Positions 25,570-34,464 of a DNA stretch of 64,000 nucleotides are shown here, one piece after another. The stretch is from Paenibacillus gyeongsangnamensis (GTDB taxonomy: Bacteria; Bacillota; Bacilli; Paenibacillales; NBRC-103111). Under the pieces are notes generated by a model. It was not told the DNA's origin. It saw nothing but the letters and a program-made list of their open reading frames with translations, and made no database searches. The position numbers were made by a program, and so were the translations under genes. Each line of letters begins with the position of its first letter. The stretch's first letter is position 1. Where the stretch lies: NCBI RefSeq assembly GCF_027533625.1, contig NZ_JAQAGZ010000017.1, positions 62,001 to 126,000 of the forward strand, read 5' to 3'.

Positions 25570-25765
25570 GAGAAACCCATGAGATAGAGAAATCTGCATT
25601 GGTACCCGGTGGGGTATCACTTTCAGGCCGCTGTTGCTATCGGAAAATTTTCAATTTATTCGTGTTTGCAGAGGTCATTTTCCGATAACAAAGGCGGACG
25701 CTATCGCTCCTACAGGGGATACCCCACCTAACCTTTAACATTTTTTCTGCATATCCGGGTTTCTC
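25570..25765. repeat. 196-bp palindromic repeat, copy C
   Basis: Same length and orientation as 17998-18193, with GAGAAACCC/GGGTTTCTC ends and the GTTATCGG-type inner arm (here GCTATCGG on one side). It sits between the kinase gene and murQ, so it probably lies inside one transcript and would form a large hairpin there. Confidence 0.9.
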
Positions 25766-25799
25766 TTCCTGAACGGCTCAGCCGTTCATAATTTTTTAT

Positions 25800-26864
25800 T
25801 TATTCCATGCTGCTTCCATTCCAGAGGCTTTGAACGTCGAACGCCCCGATTTGCTCCTTTATCCCTTCCGTCAATTCACAGCCCTGCTGACGCAAGGCCA
25901 GCATGTAAGCTCCGACCACCGGAGGATGCATAAGCAGCCGGATATCGAACGCCCCCGAGCGCAGCAGCGGGGTTTCCCGGAAGGTCCGCTCGAACACGGG
26001 ATCGGAGAATAGTCCGCCGCTAAGAACAAGCGGGACCGCCCGCTCGCCCGTTTCTCCGCCTTCGGCCGGTTCAACCAGCAGTGGGATTCCCATCGCTTCC
26101 GCCGCGCGCCGGACCAGCGCTTCCAGCTCCCTAATCGCATCCTCCACCAGTTCGACCGCTACCGCGTCTCCCTCCGACGCCGCTTGCATGACAAGCTTGG
26201 ATCCCTCGGCTATCGCCGTCCGGACATTTGTTTGACCGTAGACCGAACGGATCAGCTGCGCCGGATCGTGAAGGGACAAGTGATCCAGCACCAGCTTCGT
26301 GAGCGCTGTAGGCCGACCCCGGCCGTCATATGCCTTCATTACGGCCGCGAGCGCCTTCCGTCCGAGATCATAGCCGCTTCCCTCGTCACCGAGTAAATAT
26401 CCCCAGCCCCCGACCCTGACGAACTGTCCCGTAGCCGGGTCGAACCCGTAAGCGATGGAGCCGGTACCGGAAATCAGCGCGATTCCTTTCTCTCCCCAGG
26501 TACCGGCAATGAGTGCCGTAACCGCGTCATTGTGAACCGTGATCGAGACGCTCTCCGGAAGCTCCTGCTCAAGCCAACTCTTAATCTGTTCCCTGTCTTC
26601 CGGCCTATCGCTTCCGGCAAGTCCCAGGAACACGCCGCTTAACTCGGACGGCTCCGTTCCCGACTGTGCGAGGACATCCCGAATCAGACTAAGCAGCACC
26701 CGCGTCACTTCTTCCCAGGGGCGCGAGGTCAAGCTGCTCGATTCTCCGCGGCTTCCGGCAATCAGACGTCCTTCCCCGTCGCCCAGAACGCAGACTGTTT
26801 TCGTGCCGCCTCCGTCGATACCGATTACTCTTATGCCTTGATCATGCCTCTTTCCGTGCTGCAT
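25800..26864 (-). CDS. BadF/BcrA-type amino-sugar kinase (MurK/NagK-like)
   Basis: 354 residues of the ASKHA fold. VIGIDGGGTKTVCVLGD is the phosphate-1 loop, ALISGTGSIAYGFD is phosphate-2, and GWGYLLGDEGSGYDLG follows. The family includes GlcNAc kinases and the Clostridium MurK that phosphorylates MurNAc and GlcNAc at O6. Being next to murQ and downstream of an ABC importer, it would make MurNAc-6-phosphate from unphosphorylated imported sugar. The start follows the permease stop by 1 base. Exact sugar preference is inferred. Confidence 0.85.
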   Translation of the reverse strand: MQHGKRHDQGIRVIGIDGGGTKTVCVLGDGEGRLIAGSRGESSSLTSRPWEEVTRVLLSLIRDVLAQSGTEPSELSGVFLGLAGSDRPEDREQIKSWLEQELPESVSITVHNDAVTALIAGTWGEKGIALISGTGSIAYGFDPATGQFVRVGGWGYLLGDEGSGYDLGRKALAAVMKAYDGRGRPTALTKLVLDHLSLHDPAQLIRSVYGQTNVRTAIAEGSKLVMQAASEGDAVAVELVEDAIRELEALVRRAAEAMGIPLLVEPAEGGETGERAVPLVLSGGLFSDPVFERTFRETPLLRSGAFDIRLLMHPPVVGAYMLALRQQGCELTEGIKEQIGAFDVQSLWNGSSME

Positions 26865-26865
26865 T

Positions 26866-27690
26866 CTACTTCACCGCCCCTGCCGTCATACCGTCCATGA
26901 ACTGCTTCGAGGCGAGTAAGAAGATGACGATCATCGGCAGCGAGGAGAGCGTCAATCCGGCGAACAGCATGCTCAGATCCGTGGAGTACTGCCCGAAGAG
27001 CGACAGCATCCCTACCGGAATCGTCTTCTTCAGATCGTCCTGAATAAAAATGAGCGGGAAGAAAAAGTCGTTCCACGCTGTAATGAAATTCATGATCATG
27101 ACTGTCCCGAGAGCGGGACGGATGAGCGGCAGCAGCACATGCCACAAGACGCCGAGGTCCGAGGATCCGTCGATGCGTGCCGCCTCCTCCAGCTCCTTGG
27201 GCAGCGTCCGGAAAAACCCGGTCAAGATGAGAACGGCAAGCGGCAACCCGATCGCAGTATATACGCTGATCAGGGACCATAGACTGTTCAGCAGCGCGAG
27301 CTGCTTCATTAAGAGAAACAGCGGTACAATGCCGAGCTTGATCGGAATCATCATCCCCAGCAGGAAAAAGAAGAACAGCGTGCTGTTCCACCGGAACGGA
27401 TATCTGGCGATGTAGAAGGAAGCTAGCGCGGCGAACAGCAGAATCAGCCCAACGGAAACGACGCTGACAAGCACGCTGTTCCAGAAGTACATTCCGAAAG
27501 GGATTTGACTGAGCAGCTTCGCATACGCGGCGGTAGACATCGAAACCGGCAGCGACAGCGGGCTTTTCAAAATCTGGATGTTCGTCTTCAAGGAGGAGGT
27601 CAGCATCAGAAAGATCGGATACAAGCTGATCAGCGCTCCCGCGTACGCGGCCGCATATTGGAGGCCCCGGACGATTTTGCCTGTTTTCAT
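26866..27690 (-). CDS. carbohydrate ABC transporter permease (MalG type)
   Basis: 274 residues with six membrane segments and the EAA loop EEAARIDGSSDLGVLWHVLL. The ending (QFMDGMTAGAVK) is typical of MalG-like permeases. It pairs with the permease 15 bp upstream and the lipoprotein before that. No ATPase gene is present, as usual when a shared MsmX-type ATPase serves several systems in Bacillales. Confidence 0.92.
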   Translation of the reverse strand: MKTGKIVRGLQYAAAYAGALISLYPIFLMLTSSLKTNIQILKSPLSLPVSMSTAAYAKLLSQIPFGMYFWNSVLVSVVSVGLILLFAALASFYIARYPFRWNSTLFFFFLLGMMIPIKLGIVPLFLLMKQLALLNSLWSLISVYTAIGLPLAVLILTGFFRTLPKELEEAARIDGSSDLGVLWHVLLPLIRPALGTVMIMNFITAWNDFFFPLIFIQDDLKKTIPVGMLSLFGQYSTDLSMLFAGLTLSSLPMIVIFLLASKQFMDGMTAGAVK

Positions 27691-27705
27691 GGTCTGCCTC
27701 CCCTC

Positions 27706-28635
27706 CTATTGATTGGCTTGCTGGTTTCTTGTGAAATATAGGAACAAGGCCGATATGGATGCGATGATCAGGAACAAGACGACGGCCAGTGCCGAACCGA
27801 GACCGAGCGCGACCGAATCTCCTCCGGACGAGCCCCCGAACGCAATCCGGTAAAAGAAGACCGCTAGCGTATCCGTCGCGTTGTAAGGCTCGCCCTGCGA
27901 GCCCTCCATTGCGTAAATGAGCTCGAACGCCTCGAACGCATGAATGAAAGTAAACACCGTAACGATGATCAGGGACTGGCTCATCATCGGCAAAATCATG
28001 GAGCGGATCAATCGCATCCCCGTAACCCCATCCAGCTTCGCCGCTTCAATGATTTCACTGGAAATCGACTGAAGGCCCGCGAGGAAGATCAACATCGAGA
28101 AGCCGACGCCAAACCAGCTGTTAGCCAGCGTAATCGAAGTGAGTGCCGTTGCCGGATCTCCAAGCCACGGCTTCGCCCAAGACACGAGTCCGATCTTCTT
28201 CAGCAGCACATTCACCACGCCGTTGTTCGGGTTCAGCATCAGCTTCCACAAGAAGCCTACGACAATAACCGACAGCAGCCTGGGCAGGAAATACGCCATT
28301 TTTAGAAAGCCCGCACCTTTCAGCTTGCTGTAAACGAGATAGGCAAGCACGAACGCGAGCGTATTCTGTACGGCCATCTCTACGGCAAAGTAATACAGAT
28401 TATGGCCGAACGCATTCCAGAACAAATGATTGAACGGTTCCTTCGTAAACAGGCTGACGAAATTGCCGAGCCCCACGAATTCGCCCCGTACGAGACCCTT
28501 CCAATCGTAAAAGCTGTAGCCGAACGCCGCCGCGATCGGATAAATCACAAACAAGATATAAACCGCGAGGGCAGGAACCGGGAACAGATGCACCGCTCCC
28601 TTCCTCCACCCGGACGATTTGGCTAAGTTCTTCAT
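27706..28635 (-). CDS. sugar ABC transporter permease (MalF type)
   Basis: 309 residues with six membrane segments; the EAA-type loop reads EIIEAAKLDGVTGMRLIRSM. The N-terminus (VPALAVYILFVIYPIAAAFG) is typical of MalF-like partners. It is the central gene of the importer operon, between the lipoprotein and the second permease. Confidence 0.92.
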   Translation of the reverse strand: MKNLAKSSGWRKGAVHLFPVPALAVYILFVIYPIAAAFGYSFYDWKGLVRGEFVGLGNFVSLFTKEPFNHLFWNAFGHNLYYFAVEMAVQNTLAFVLAYLVYSKLKGAGFLKMAYFLPRLLSVIVVGFLWKLMLNPNNGVVNVLLKKIGLVSWAKPWLGDPATALTSITLANSWFGVGFSMLIFLAGLQSISSEIIEAAKLDGVTGMRLIRSMILPMMSQSLIIVTVFTFIHAFEAFELIYAMEGSQGEPYNATDTLAVFFYRIAFGGSSGGDSVALGLGSALAVVLFLIIASISALFLYFTRNQQANQ

Positions 28636-28683
28636 GCCCCCGCACCTCTCCTTATGGTTGTTCCGCGGGACTTGGTCCCTATC

Positions 28684-30003
28684 TTACTTCTTCGGTTTAA
28701 ACCAAGTGTCCGCGCTCTTCTGCACTTCGTCCGCGACCTGCTCCGGCGTAAGCTTGTTCAAATACATGCCTTGAATCGAATTCTCCAAAGTGACTTTGGT
28801 AGTCGGGTTGCCTGCGCTAAAGTAGACAACAGCGGCGTAAGGCGTGGCAATAGTGTCGGCGTTTTTGGAAAGCTTGGCTACAAGCGGGTCTGTCGCAGGT
28901 ATGCCCGGAATGGCGCTCGGCTTCTGCAGCTGATCAACTACCAAGGCGCCAAACTCCTTTGTTGTCATGAACTCCATAAACTTGAGCGCTTCCGCCTTGT
29001 GCGCCGACTTGGCATTTACTGCAAACGAGCCGTCGACCCATGTCGTCACCGAAGGTTTGCCCCCTTCCTTCATCGGAGGCACCGGGAACACATCCATCTG
29101 CAGGTCCGGATTCGTCTTCTTCATGACGGCATATTCCCAGTCGCCCATCACCATCATCGCGGCTTGCTCGGTTACGAACATGTTCCTCATGTCGTCCATT
29201 CCGATCCCTACGTAATTATCAGGGAAATAAGGCGTCAAATCCTTCAGCATTTTAATGGAGCTGATAAATTCCGGGCTCTTGAAGTTCGCTTCGCCGGAAA
29301 GAAGCTTTTTGATGAAGTCGGTCCCGCCGTAGACGGAAGGGCCGAGCATCCCGTGGGTCAAGGACAGCAGCCAACCCTCCTTGGATCCGAAGGCGAACGG
29401 CGTTACTTTGTTTTTCTTAAGCGTATCCGCGATTTTCAGAAATTCATCCCAAGTCTTCGGCTCCTGCAAGTTATACTTTTGGAAAATCTTCTTGTTGTAA
29501 AAAACTTGCGTCGAGCTGAATACGGTCGGTACGCCGTAGACCTTGCCGTTCGAACCCGTGGCGGCCAGCAGCGTATCCTTCGCGAACACGTCCATGCCCT
29601 TCAAGCCGTCCAGCGGCTCCAAGTAGCCGGCGTCGGCCAGCGCGGCGCCCGCAGCATAAGGACGAAGTTGGATAATGTCCGGTCCGCTGCCGCTTTGCAA
29701 AGCCGTGTTGAGCGACGTGTTATATTCCGTATTCTTGGTCGGCTTGAATTCGATCTCGATGTTCGGATTCTTCTTCGTGAATTCGGCGATAATCTTCGTG
29801 TAGGCATCCGTATCCTCCGTACGCCAGCTGCCCATGGTGAGCTTCACTTTCGGCTGCGCGCTTGCCGCAGGCGCCGTACCGGCACCCGGGGACGTACCTG
29901 AATTGCCGCTATTACCGGTATTGCCTGTGCTGCTGCTGCAAGCGGCCAGCATCGAAGAAGCTGCTACCATCGTGACCAATATCCCGCTGAGTGCACGTTT
30001 CAT
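28684..30003 (-). CDS. extracellular sugar-binding lipoprotein
   Basis: 439 residues. The lipoprotein signal ends MLAACSSST with Cys at about residue 22, followed by a Gly/Asn/Ser-rich spacer. The mature part is a cluster-B type sugar-binding fold (KITMGSW-like start, FTKKNPNIEIEFKP, YNKKIFQKYNLQEPKTWDEF). From its neighbours the ligand is probably a cell-wall amino sugar or muropeptide sugar; the sequence alone cannot show this. Confidence 0.9.
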   Translation of the reverse strand: MKRALSGILVTMVAASSMLAACSSSTGNTGNSGNSGTSPGAGTAPAASAQPKVKLTMGSWRTEDTDAYTKIIAEFTKKNPNIEIEFKPTKNTEYNTSLNTALQSGSGPDIIQLRPYAAGAALADAGYLEPLDGLKGMDVFAKDTLLAATGSNGKVYGVPTVFSSTQVFYNKKIFQKYNLQEPKTWDEFLKIADTLKKNKVTPFAFGSKEGWLLSLTHGMLGPSVYGGTDFIKKLLSGEANFKSPEFISSIKMLKDLTPYFPDNYVGIGMDDMRNMFVTEQAAMMVMGDWEYAVMKKTNPDLQMDVFPVPPMKEGGKPSVTTWVDGSFAVNAKSAHKAEALKFMEFMTTKEFGALVVDQLQKPSAIPGIPATDPLVAKLSKNADTIATPYAAVVYFSAGNPTTKVTLENSIQGMYLNKLTPEQVADEVQKSADTWFKPKK

Positions 30004-30046
30004 TTAGAAAATCCTCCCTTTTAATTGACCTCATTTATATTTAACC

Positions 30047-31072
30047 TCATGAAATACATGAGGACCAAACCGCTTCATGCAGGATCGGCCGAAGCTCTCT
30101 AAGCCGGTGATTCCGTCCGAAATGAACGACATTCGTGAGAAACACGACGCTGAGCCCCTGCTTCGGCGCGATCCAGAGGCTCGTTCCGGTAAATCCGGTG
30201 TGGCCGAAGCTCCCTGTCGGCCAGCTCTGCCCGCAGCTCGGTACCCGGCTGGCATCGTGCCATACCTCCCAGCCCAGACCGCGTCCTCGGATCGGATCGG
30301 TCACGGCTTCCCGCATCACATCCGGAGACAGGATGTCTCTGCGCTCCGGTTGAAGCCACCAGCCGGCATAACGCTGCAAATCGCCCGCGGTCGAGAATAA
30401 TCCCGCGCTGCCGCAGACACCGCCGAGATGGTGGCATTTCTCGTCATGCACTTCTCCAATGACGAATGCTCCGTCCACCCGTTCCGTTGCGGCAATGCGG
30501 CTCTGAAGCTCCGCTTCCGGTCTGAAGGTGGTACTATTCATTCTGAGCGGCTCAAACAGTGTCCGCCGTATGAACCGGTCCAGCGATTCGCCGGACGTCC
30601 GCTCAATCACGAGACCGAGAAGAATCATGCCCAGATCGCTGTATTGCATATCGGTTCCCGGAGAGTAGTCTAGCTCCTTAGCGAAGATTTCAGCTATCAG
30701 CCCCGGTCTCGGAACGCTGCGAGGCTGAAAAGGCAAGTTCGGAGACAGACCCGAAGCATGCATCAGCAGATGGCGCAGCGTAACCGCCGGATGCCGGAAC
30801 TCCGGCAAATAGTGTTGGACCTTCGCGTCGATTGACAGCTTGCCTTGCGAGGCAAGGAGCAGAGCGGCGGGAAGCGTGGCCGTTACCTTCGTTAGGGAGG
30901 CGATATCGAATAAGGTATCCAGCCGAATCGGATGCTCAGCCCCTTGGTTATCCAAATAAGAACCGTATGCTTTCTGAAACCTAAAGCGGTTACAAATTGA
31001 AATGTCGAGGACAGCGCCCGGAAGCAGCCGATCCTTCACCCAGCCTTGTACCAGCCGGTCTACGTTATCCAC
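30047..31072 (-). CDS. beta-lactamase-fold serine hydrolase (YbbE-like)
   Basis: 341 residues. The SxxK motif is ASLTKVTAT, the YxN-equivalent is QYSDLG, and the KTG-equivalent is GHTGFTGT, so it is an intact penicillin-binding-fold hydrolase. There is no signal peptide, so it may be cytosolic. In B. subtilis a related serine hydrolase gene (ybbE/amiE) lies in the murQ-murR-murP cluster, which matches this context. It overlaps the regulator gene by 8 bp. Confidence 0.82.
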   Translation of the reverse strand: MDNVDRLVQGWVKDRLLPGAVLDISICNRFRFQKAYGSYLDNQGAEHPIRLDTLFDIASLTKVTATLPAALLLASQGKLSIDAKVQHYLPEFRHPAVTLRHLLMHASGLSPNLPFQPRSVPRPGLIAEIFAKELDYSPGTDMQYSDLGMILLGLVIERTSGESLDRFIRRTLFEPLRMNSTTFRPEAELQSRIAATERVDGAFVIGEVHDEKCHHLGGVCGSAGLFSTAGDLQRYAGWWLQPERRDILSPDVMREAVTDPIRGRGLGWEVWHDASRVPSCGQSWPTGSFGHTGFTGTSLWIAPKQGLSVVFLTNVVHFGRNHRLRELRPILHEAVWSSCIS

Positions 31073-31922
31073 CGCGTTTCCCCACCTTTACCGCCTGACG
31101 TGTCTTCTCCAGAGACTGAACGCTTTCCTCGTAATGGGCGCCTGCAATGCCGACATAAAGAATGTCGATCACATTCAGCTGCGCGATCCGGGACGCCATC
31201 GCACCGCTTCGGATGCTCTTCTCCAAGGTGCTAGTATATAGCCGGATGTCCGCCAGCTCCGATACGGGATTCGCCCCGAAACGGGTGAGCGAGATCACAT
31301 CTGCTCCACTATCCTTGGCAATGGCAAGCGAGCGGATCATGTCTTCAGTTTGACCCGAATAAGATATTCCGAAGACGGCGTCCCCGGGCAGCAAATTGGC
31401 GGCGATGGTCGCCTGCATATCGAAGCCGGTACCGATCTCGCACCAACGGTTAATCCGCGTCAGCTTCTGCTTGAAATCCTCTGCGATAACCGCCGATGCG
31501 CCGATGCCGAACGCGCCGATTTTTCTTGCGCCGCTAAGCACGGCAATGGCTTTTTCCACGCTTTCCGCCGAGAGCACCGTTAAAGTATCCTGGATCGAAA
31601 CGATATTGTTATGGGAGACGGATTCGATGAGCTGCTGCGTCGAGCCGTCCGTCCGGATTTCCTGATATGATTCCGCCGGCAGCGACGATTGCGACAAATC
31701 GCCGGCGAGCCTCAGCTTTAATTCTTGAAAGCCTTTGCAGTGCAGCGACCGGGATAGACGAATGATCGTAGCTTCACTCACGTCCGCCAGCTCCGCCAGC
31801 TTCTGCACGGACAACTTCACAACTTCTTCGGGATGCTCCAATATATACTGCGCCGCCTTGCGCTCCATCGGCTTTAAACTGCCCATGGCCGCTTCGATGC
31901 TGATCAAGCCGCCTTTCAACAT
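31065..31922 (-). CDS. MurR/RpiR family transcriptional regulator
   Basis: 285 residues. The N-terminal HTH_6 domain has KPMERKAAQYILEHPEEVV and ATIIRLSRSLHCKGFQELK. The C-terminal SIS domain has IGAFGIGASAVIAEDFKQKL and GISYSGQTEDMI. It is probably a regulator of the operon it leads, with a sugar phosphate such as MurNAc-6-phosphate as ligand, by analogy with MurR. I chose ATG 31922 (MLKGGLIS) because AAAGGATGG, which contains an earlier in-frame ATG, serves as its ribosome binding site. Confidence 0.88.
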   Translation of the reverse strand: MLKGGLISIEAAMGSLKPMERKAAQYILEHPEEVVKLSVQKLAELADVSEATIIRLSRSLHCKGFQELKLRLAGDLSQSSLPAESYQEIRTDGSTQQLIESVSHNNIVSIQDTLTVLSAESVEKAIAVLSGARKIGAFGIGASAVIAEDFKQKLTRINRWCEIGTGFDMQATIAANLLPGDAVFGISYSGQTEDMIRSLAIAKDSGADVISLTRFGANPVSELADIRLYTSTLEKSIRSGAMASRIAQLNVIDILYVGIAGAHYEESVQSLEKTRQAVKVGKRGG

Positions 31923-32261
31923 GGAAACCATCCTTTGCCGTTCAATTTCGTTCGAGCTACAACCTTATTATAACGAGTAATGTTTCATTTTGTAAACACT
32001 TTTATGAAATATTATTTCTTTTGTTGTCCAAAAAAACAGAGCCGGGAACTTCTCCCTAAGCTCTGTATTGGATCGATTTCTTGCAAGTCGGCAATGTTGC
32101 CTGCAAGATACCCATGTTTATTCCCCTCATCCCGTTGCGTGCACAGCTTCATTAAAATGCAATCACGGAGTGGAGCTACCTGCCTTTCCCGCTCTGGTTC
32201 GGGGGAACGTGCTCGCTTCAACTATGCGAATTCGCTCCCTTTAACAATGTTCCCAGCCCTA
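31923..32261. other. intergenic region before the MurNAc block
   Basis: It holds the promoter region of the RpiR-led operon (about 31930-32020, AT-rich) and the terminator at 32029-32065. The stretch 32066-32260 has a minus-strand open frame without known features. I found no convincing gene in it. Confidence 0.4.
32029..32065 (-). terminator. terminator downstream of the phosphotransferase gene
   Basis: CAGAGC/GCTCTG with an inner GGGAGAAGTTCCC arm, followed by TTTTTTT on the minus strand. It lies almost 200 bases after the phosphotransferase stop. Confidence 0.75.
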
Positions 32262-33245
32262 TTAAAAATGATAAATGATACGTTCTCCGCTCAGAAAAGG
32301 TCTGGCGTGCTTCTCGCAAAAAATCGGCATACGTTCTTTGATCCACGGATGGATGGATTCGTTTTCCATATGAAACGCAAAATATCCCAGTATCGACATC
32401 AGCATGAAGCCTTCCACAATCATGAGACACTCCTCCGATACGGCCTCTTCTTCAAAATAACCCTCGAAGAATCGATTTCTGTTCTCAGGTATGGAGTTTA
32501 AAGCGCCCATCGCAACATCATACAAATAATAACCGGAGCCGAAGAGGCTGTAATCGATAAACACACAACCAGCCGGGGTTAACAGAATGTTACTCTTATT
32601 CAGATCACCGTGAATGATCCCCCAAGCTTCCGGCCTGTCGGCCATCGCTTGAAGACGGGCGCCGATGAGTTGAAACAATGCATCGACTATGCTGTAATCG
32701 TCAAGATCGAATAAGCCCTTCTCCACCCCGCTAAAAATTTGCTTTCTCATCGTATGAATCCGTTCCTCCCCATACTTCGGCCGAAATTGAGTCTCGACCC
32801 GGTTATAGGTTCGGAGAAATCGGTGCAGTTTGGCTGTCTCACGGCCCAACTCATGAACAAAACCATCCTGCGTTAAGTCTTCCTTCGTTAAGTCCCGTCC
32901 GTCGATCCATCGGAGCATGGAGCAGTATATCGTATCGTCTTCGTGACGGATCTCGGAAATCATCGTTCCGTTGCAGTTTGGAACCGGAGTCTGCGCAGTC
33001 AGAACGCCGCTCTCTACGATATCTTTCAGCAGCTGAAGCTCGCAGCCTAACCCGTCGCGACGATGCTGCATGCCTTCCAAATTCTTCGTAACCGGCTGGT
33101 GGATGCGGAACAAATACGAATTTAGGTTGACTCGATCCGTTACTTTATAAGTTCTGTTTTCATTATGCCGTATTAGGGTAATGTCCGGTTGGCTTATTCC
33201 ATATTCGCTTATGATATCGACCAGCTTTTCATCGGATAGAAATAT
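32262..33245 (-). CDS. APH/CotS-like phosphotransferase with ATA in place of the start codon
   Basis: 327 residues if read from 33245. The kinase fold is clear: RHNENRTYKV (about 30-39), IIHGDLNKSNILL (catalytic HGD) and VFIDYSLFG (metal-binding D). It resembles the aminoglycoside/homoserine kinase-II group. A strong AAGGAGG lies 10 bases before ATA 33243-33245 (IFLSDEKLVDII), exactly where ATG is expected, and no ATG, GTG or TTG is in frame until TTG 33113. Starting there would remove the nucleotide-binding strand. Probably a start-codon mutation, ATG to ATA. Confidence 0.65.
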   Translation of the reverse strand: MFLSDEKLVDIISEYGISQPDITLIRHNENRTYKVTDRVNLNSYLFRIHQPVTKNLEGMQHRRDGLGCELQLLKDIVESGVLTAQTPVPNCNGTMISEIRHEDDTIYCSMLRWIDGRDLTKEDLTQDGFVHELGRETAKLHRFLRTYNRVETQFRPKYGEERIHTMRKQIFSGVEKGLFDLDDYSIVDALFQLIGARLQAMADRPEAWGIIHGDLNKSNILLTPAGCVFIDYSLFGSGYYLYDVAMGALNSIPENRNRFFEGYFEEEAVSEECLMIVEGFMLMSILGYFAFHMENESIHPWIKERMPIFCEKHARPFLSGERIIYHF

Positions 33246-33475
33246 GAGATCTGATCCTCCTTCACCTAAATGACTGGAAAATCGTGTTTTCCACCACCTA
33301 TATGGTATTTTTATCCAAACCCTATTTACAATAATACCTAGCGTGCATCATGTACTGCAACCGCTTTCTTATCTGCAACTAGAGGAACGATATCATCAGG
33401 GCCCCGGCATCGCCGCAACGGCAAAAAAAGACCGAGTGTTGCGCGGTCCTTCCGTCAATGAAATCCCATTTGCAA

Positions 33476-33668
33476 TCATTTTCTCATATCGTTCCCCGAA
33501 CCCTTCTCCTGCTCCGGCTCGTCAACGATGCTGCGGGTGGAGTTGCGGAATTCGCGAAGCGTATCCCCGAATGCCCGTCCAAGCTGCGGCAGCTTCGCGG
33601 GACCGAACAGGATCAGCGCCAATCGCCAGAATCAATATTAAACCGGAAACGCCAATATTGTTAAACAT
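33476..33668 (-). pseudogene. tatA: tatA with a one-base insertion
   Basis: It begins MFNNIGVSGLILILAI from ATG 33668 behind AGAGGAAAG. It continues in the next frame as ALILFGPAKLPQLGRAFGDT, then LREFRNSTRSIVDEPEQ, to a stop at 33476. The break near 33618-33622 (ATTGGCGC) looks like one extra G. Without it the product would be a normal 63-residue TatA with membrane helix, FGPAKLP hinge and amphipathic helix. The 193-bp length confirms a +1 shift. It is the partner of tatC directly upstream. Confidence 0.85.
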
Positions 33669-33695
33669 CTGGGCTTTCCTCTTTTCTATGGTTTG

Positions 33696-34424
33696 TCAAC
33701 TTGGGGTTGAATTTTCCCTCATCATTCGCCACTGCCTGCCGGAGAAGAAGACGCTTATTTCAAACAGCAGGATCAGCGGGATCGTTACGGACAGATGGGA
33801 AACGAAATCCGGCGGCGAAATGCAAGAGCCTACAATCGTTAAGCCAACGTAAGCATATTTCCTCGCCCTTCTTAGCCTGTCCGGGGTAAGAAGCCCGATT
33901 CGGGTCAAAAAGAGCAGAACTACCGGCAGCTCGAAGGCAACGGCCATCGGAAAGACGATATCGAAGAGAAACGAAAAGTAACGGTCGATACCGTACGTTT
34001 CTACAGCGCCAATCGTATGATTGATGCTCTTCATGAACCGAAGCATCATCGGGAAGACGACAAGGTAGCTGAAAGCGACTCCGAACAGGAACAGGGCGAA
34101 GGCTGCGGGAATATAGGGCAAGGTGCTTCGCGCTTCCGAATCGGTTAATCCCGGCCTTACGAACGCCCACAGATGGTAGAGCAGCAAGGGCATCGTGAAC
34201 AGGACGGCAAACAGAATCGCGCATTTCATGTAAATCAGCAGGCCGTCCGTGAAGGAAAACACATTCCATTCGATGCCGCCTTCCATAGGCCGCGATTTAA
34301 TGTAACGCAGGATTTGCGGGGACACGTACATTCCCAGGCCGAGCGTGACGACAAACCATCCTCCTACGATCAAGAGCCTCTTCCGTACCTCCGTCAAGTG
34401 AAAAATCCAATCCTCCTGCTCCAC
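33696..34424 (-). CDS. tatC: twin-arginine translocase subunit TatC
   Basis: 242 residues, six membrane segments. The N-terminal HLTEVRKRLL motif and SFTDGLLIYMKCAI are TatC hallmarks. It forms the receptor complex for twin-arginine signal peptides in the membrane. The start is GTG 34424 behind GAGAGGAGGGG. The same frame runs open into the preceding decayed oxidoreductase gene, but that is read-through of a broken gene, not a fusion. It appears intact while its tatA partner is frameshifted. Confidence 0.9.
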   Translation of the reverse strand: MEQEDWIFHLTEVRKRLLIVGGWFVVTLGLGMYVSPQILRYIKSRPMEGGIEWNVFSFTDGLLIYMKCAILFAVLFTMPLLLYHLWAFVRPGLTDSEARSTLPYIPAAFALFLFGVAFSYLVVFPMMLRFMKSINHTIGAVETYGIDRYFSFLFDIVFPMAVAFELPVVLLFLTRIGLLTPDRLRRARKYAYVGLTIVGSCISPPDFVSHLSVTIPLILLFEISVFFSGRQWRMMRENSTPS

Positions 34425-34464
34425 CCCATCCCCTCCTCTCGTGACATCGTCTGTATTTCGCAGC

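Noticed and set aside
17998..25765. The 196-bp copies as ends of a composite transposon around the intervening genes
   Set aside because: The two copies are direct repeats with unrelated genes and a separate IS between them, and further copies occur elsewhere; dispersal of a small element is simpler.
28654..29901. A 415-codon plus-strand open frame
   Set aside because: It is fully antisense to the binding-protein gene at 28684-30003; the translation is Arg/His-rich and has no domain. The same applies to the 386-codon plus-strand frame at 47259-48419.
32066..32260. Small minus-strand frame after the phosphotransferase
   Set aside because: No ribosome binding site near a start, composition like non-coding sequence, no recognisable family.
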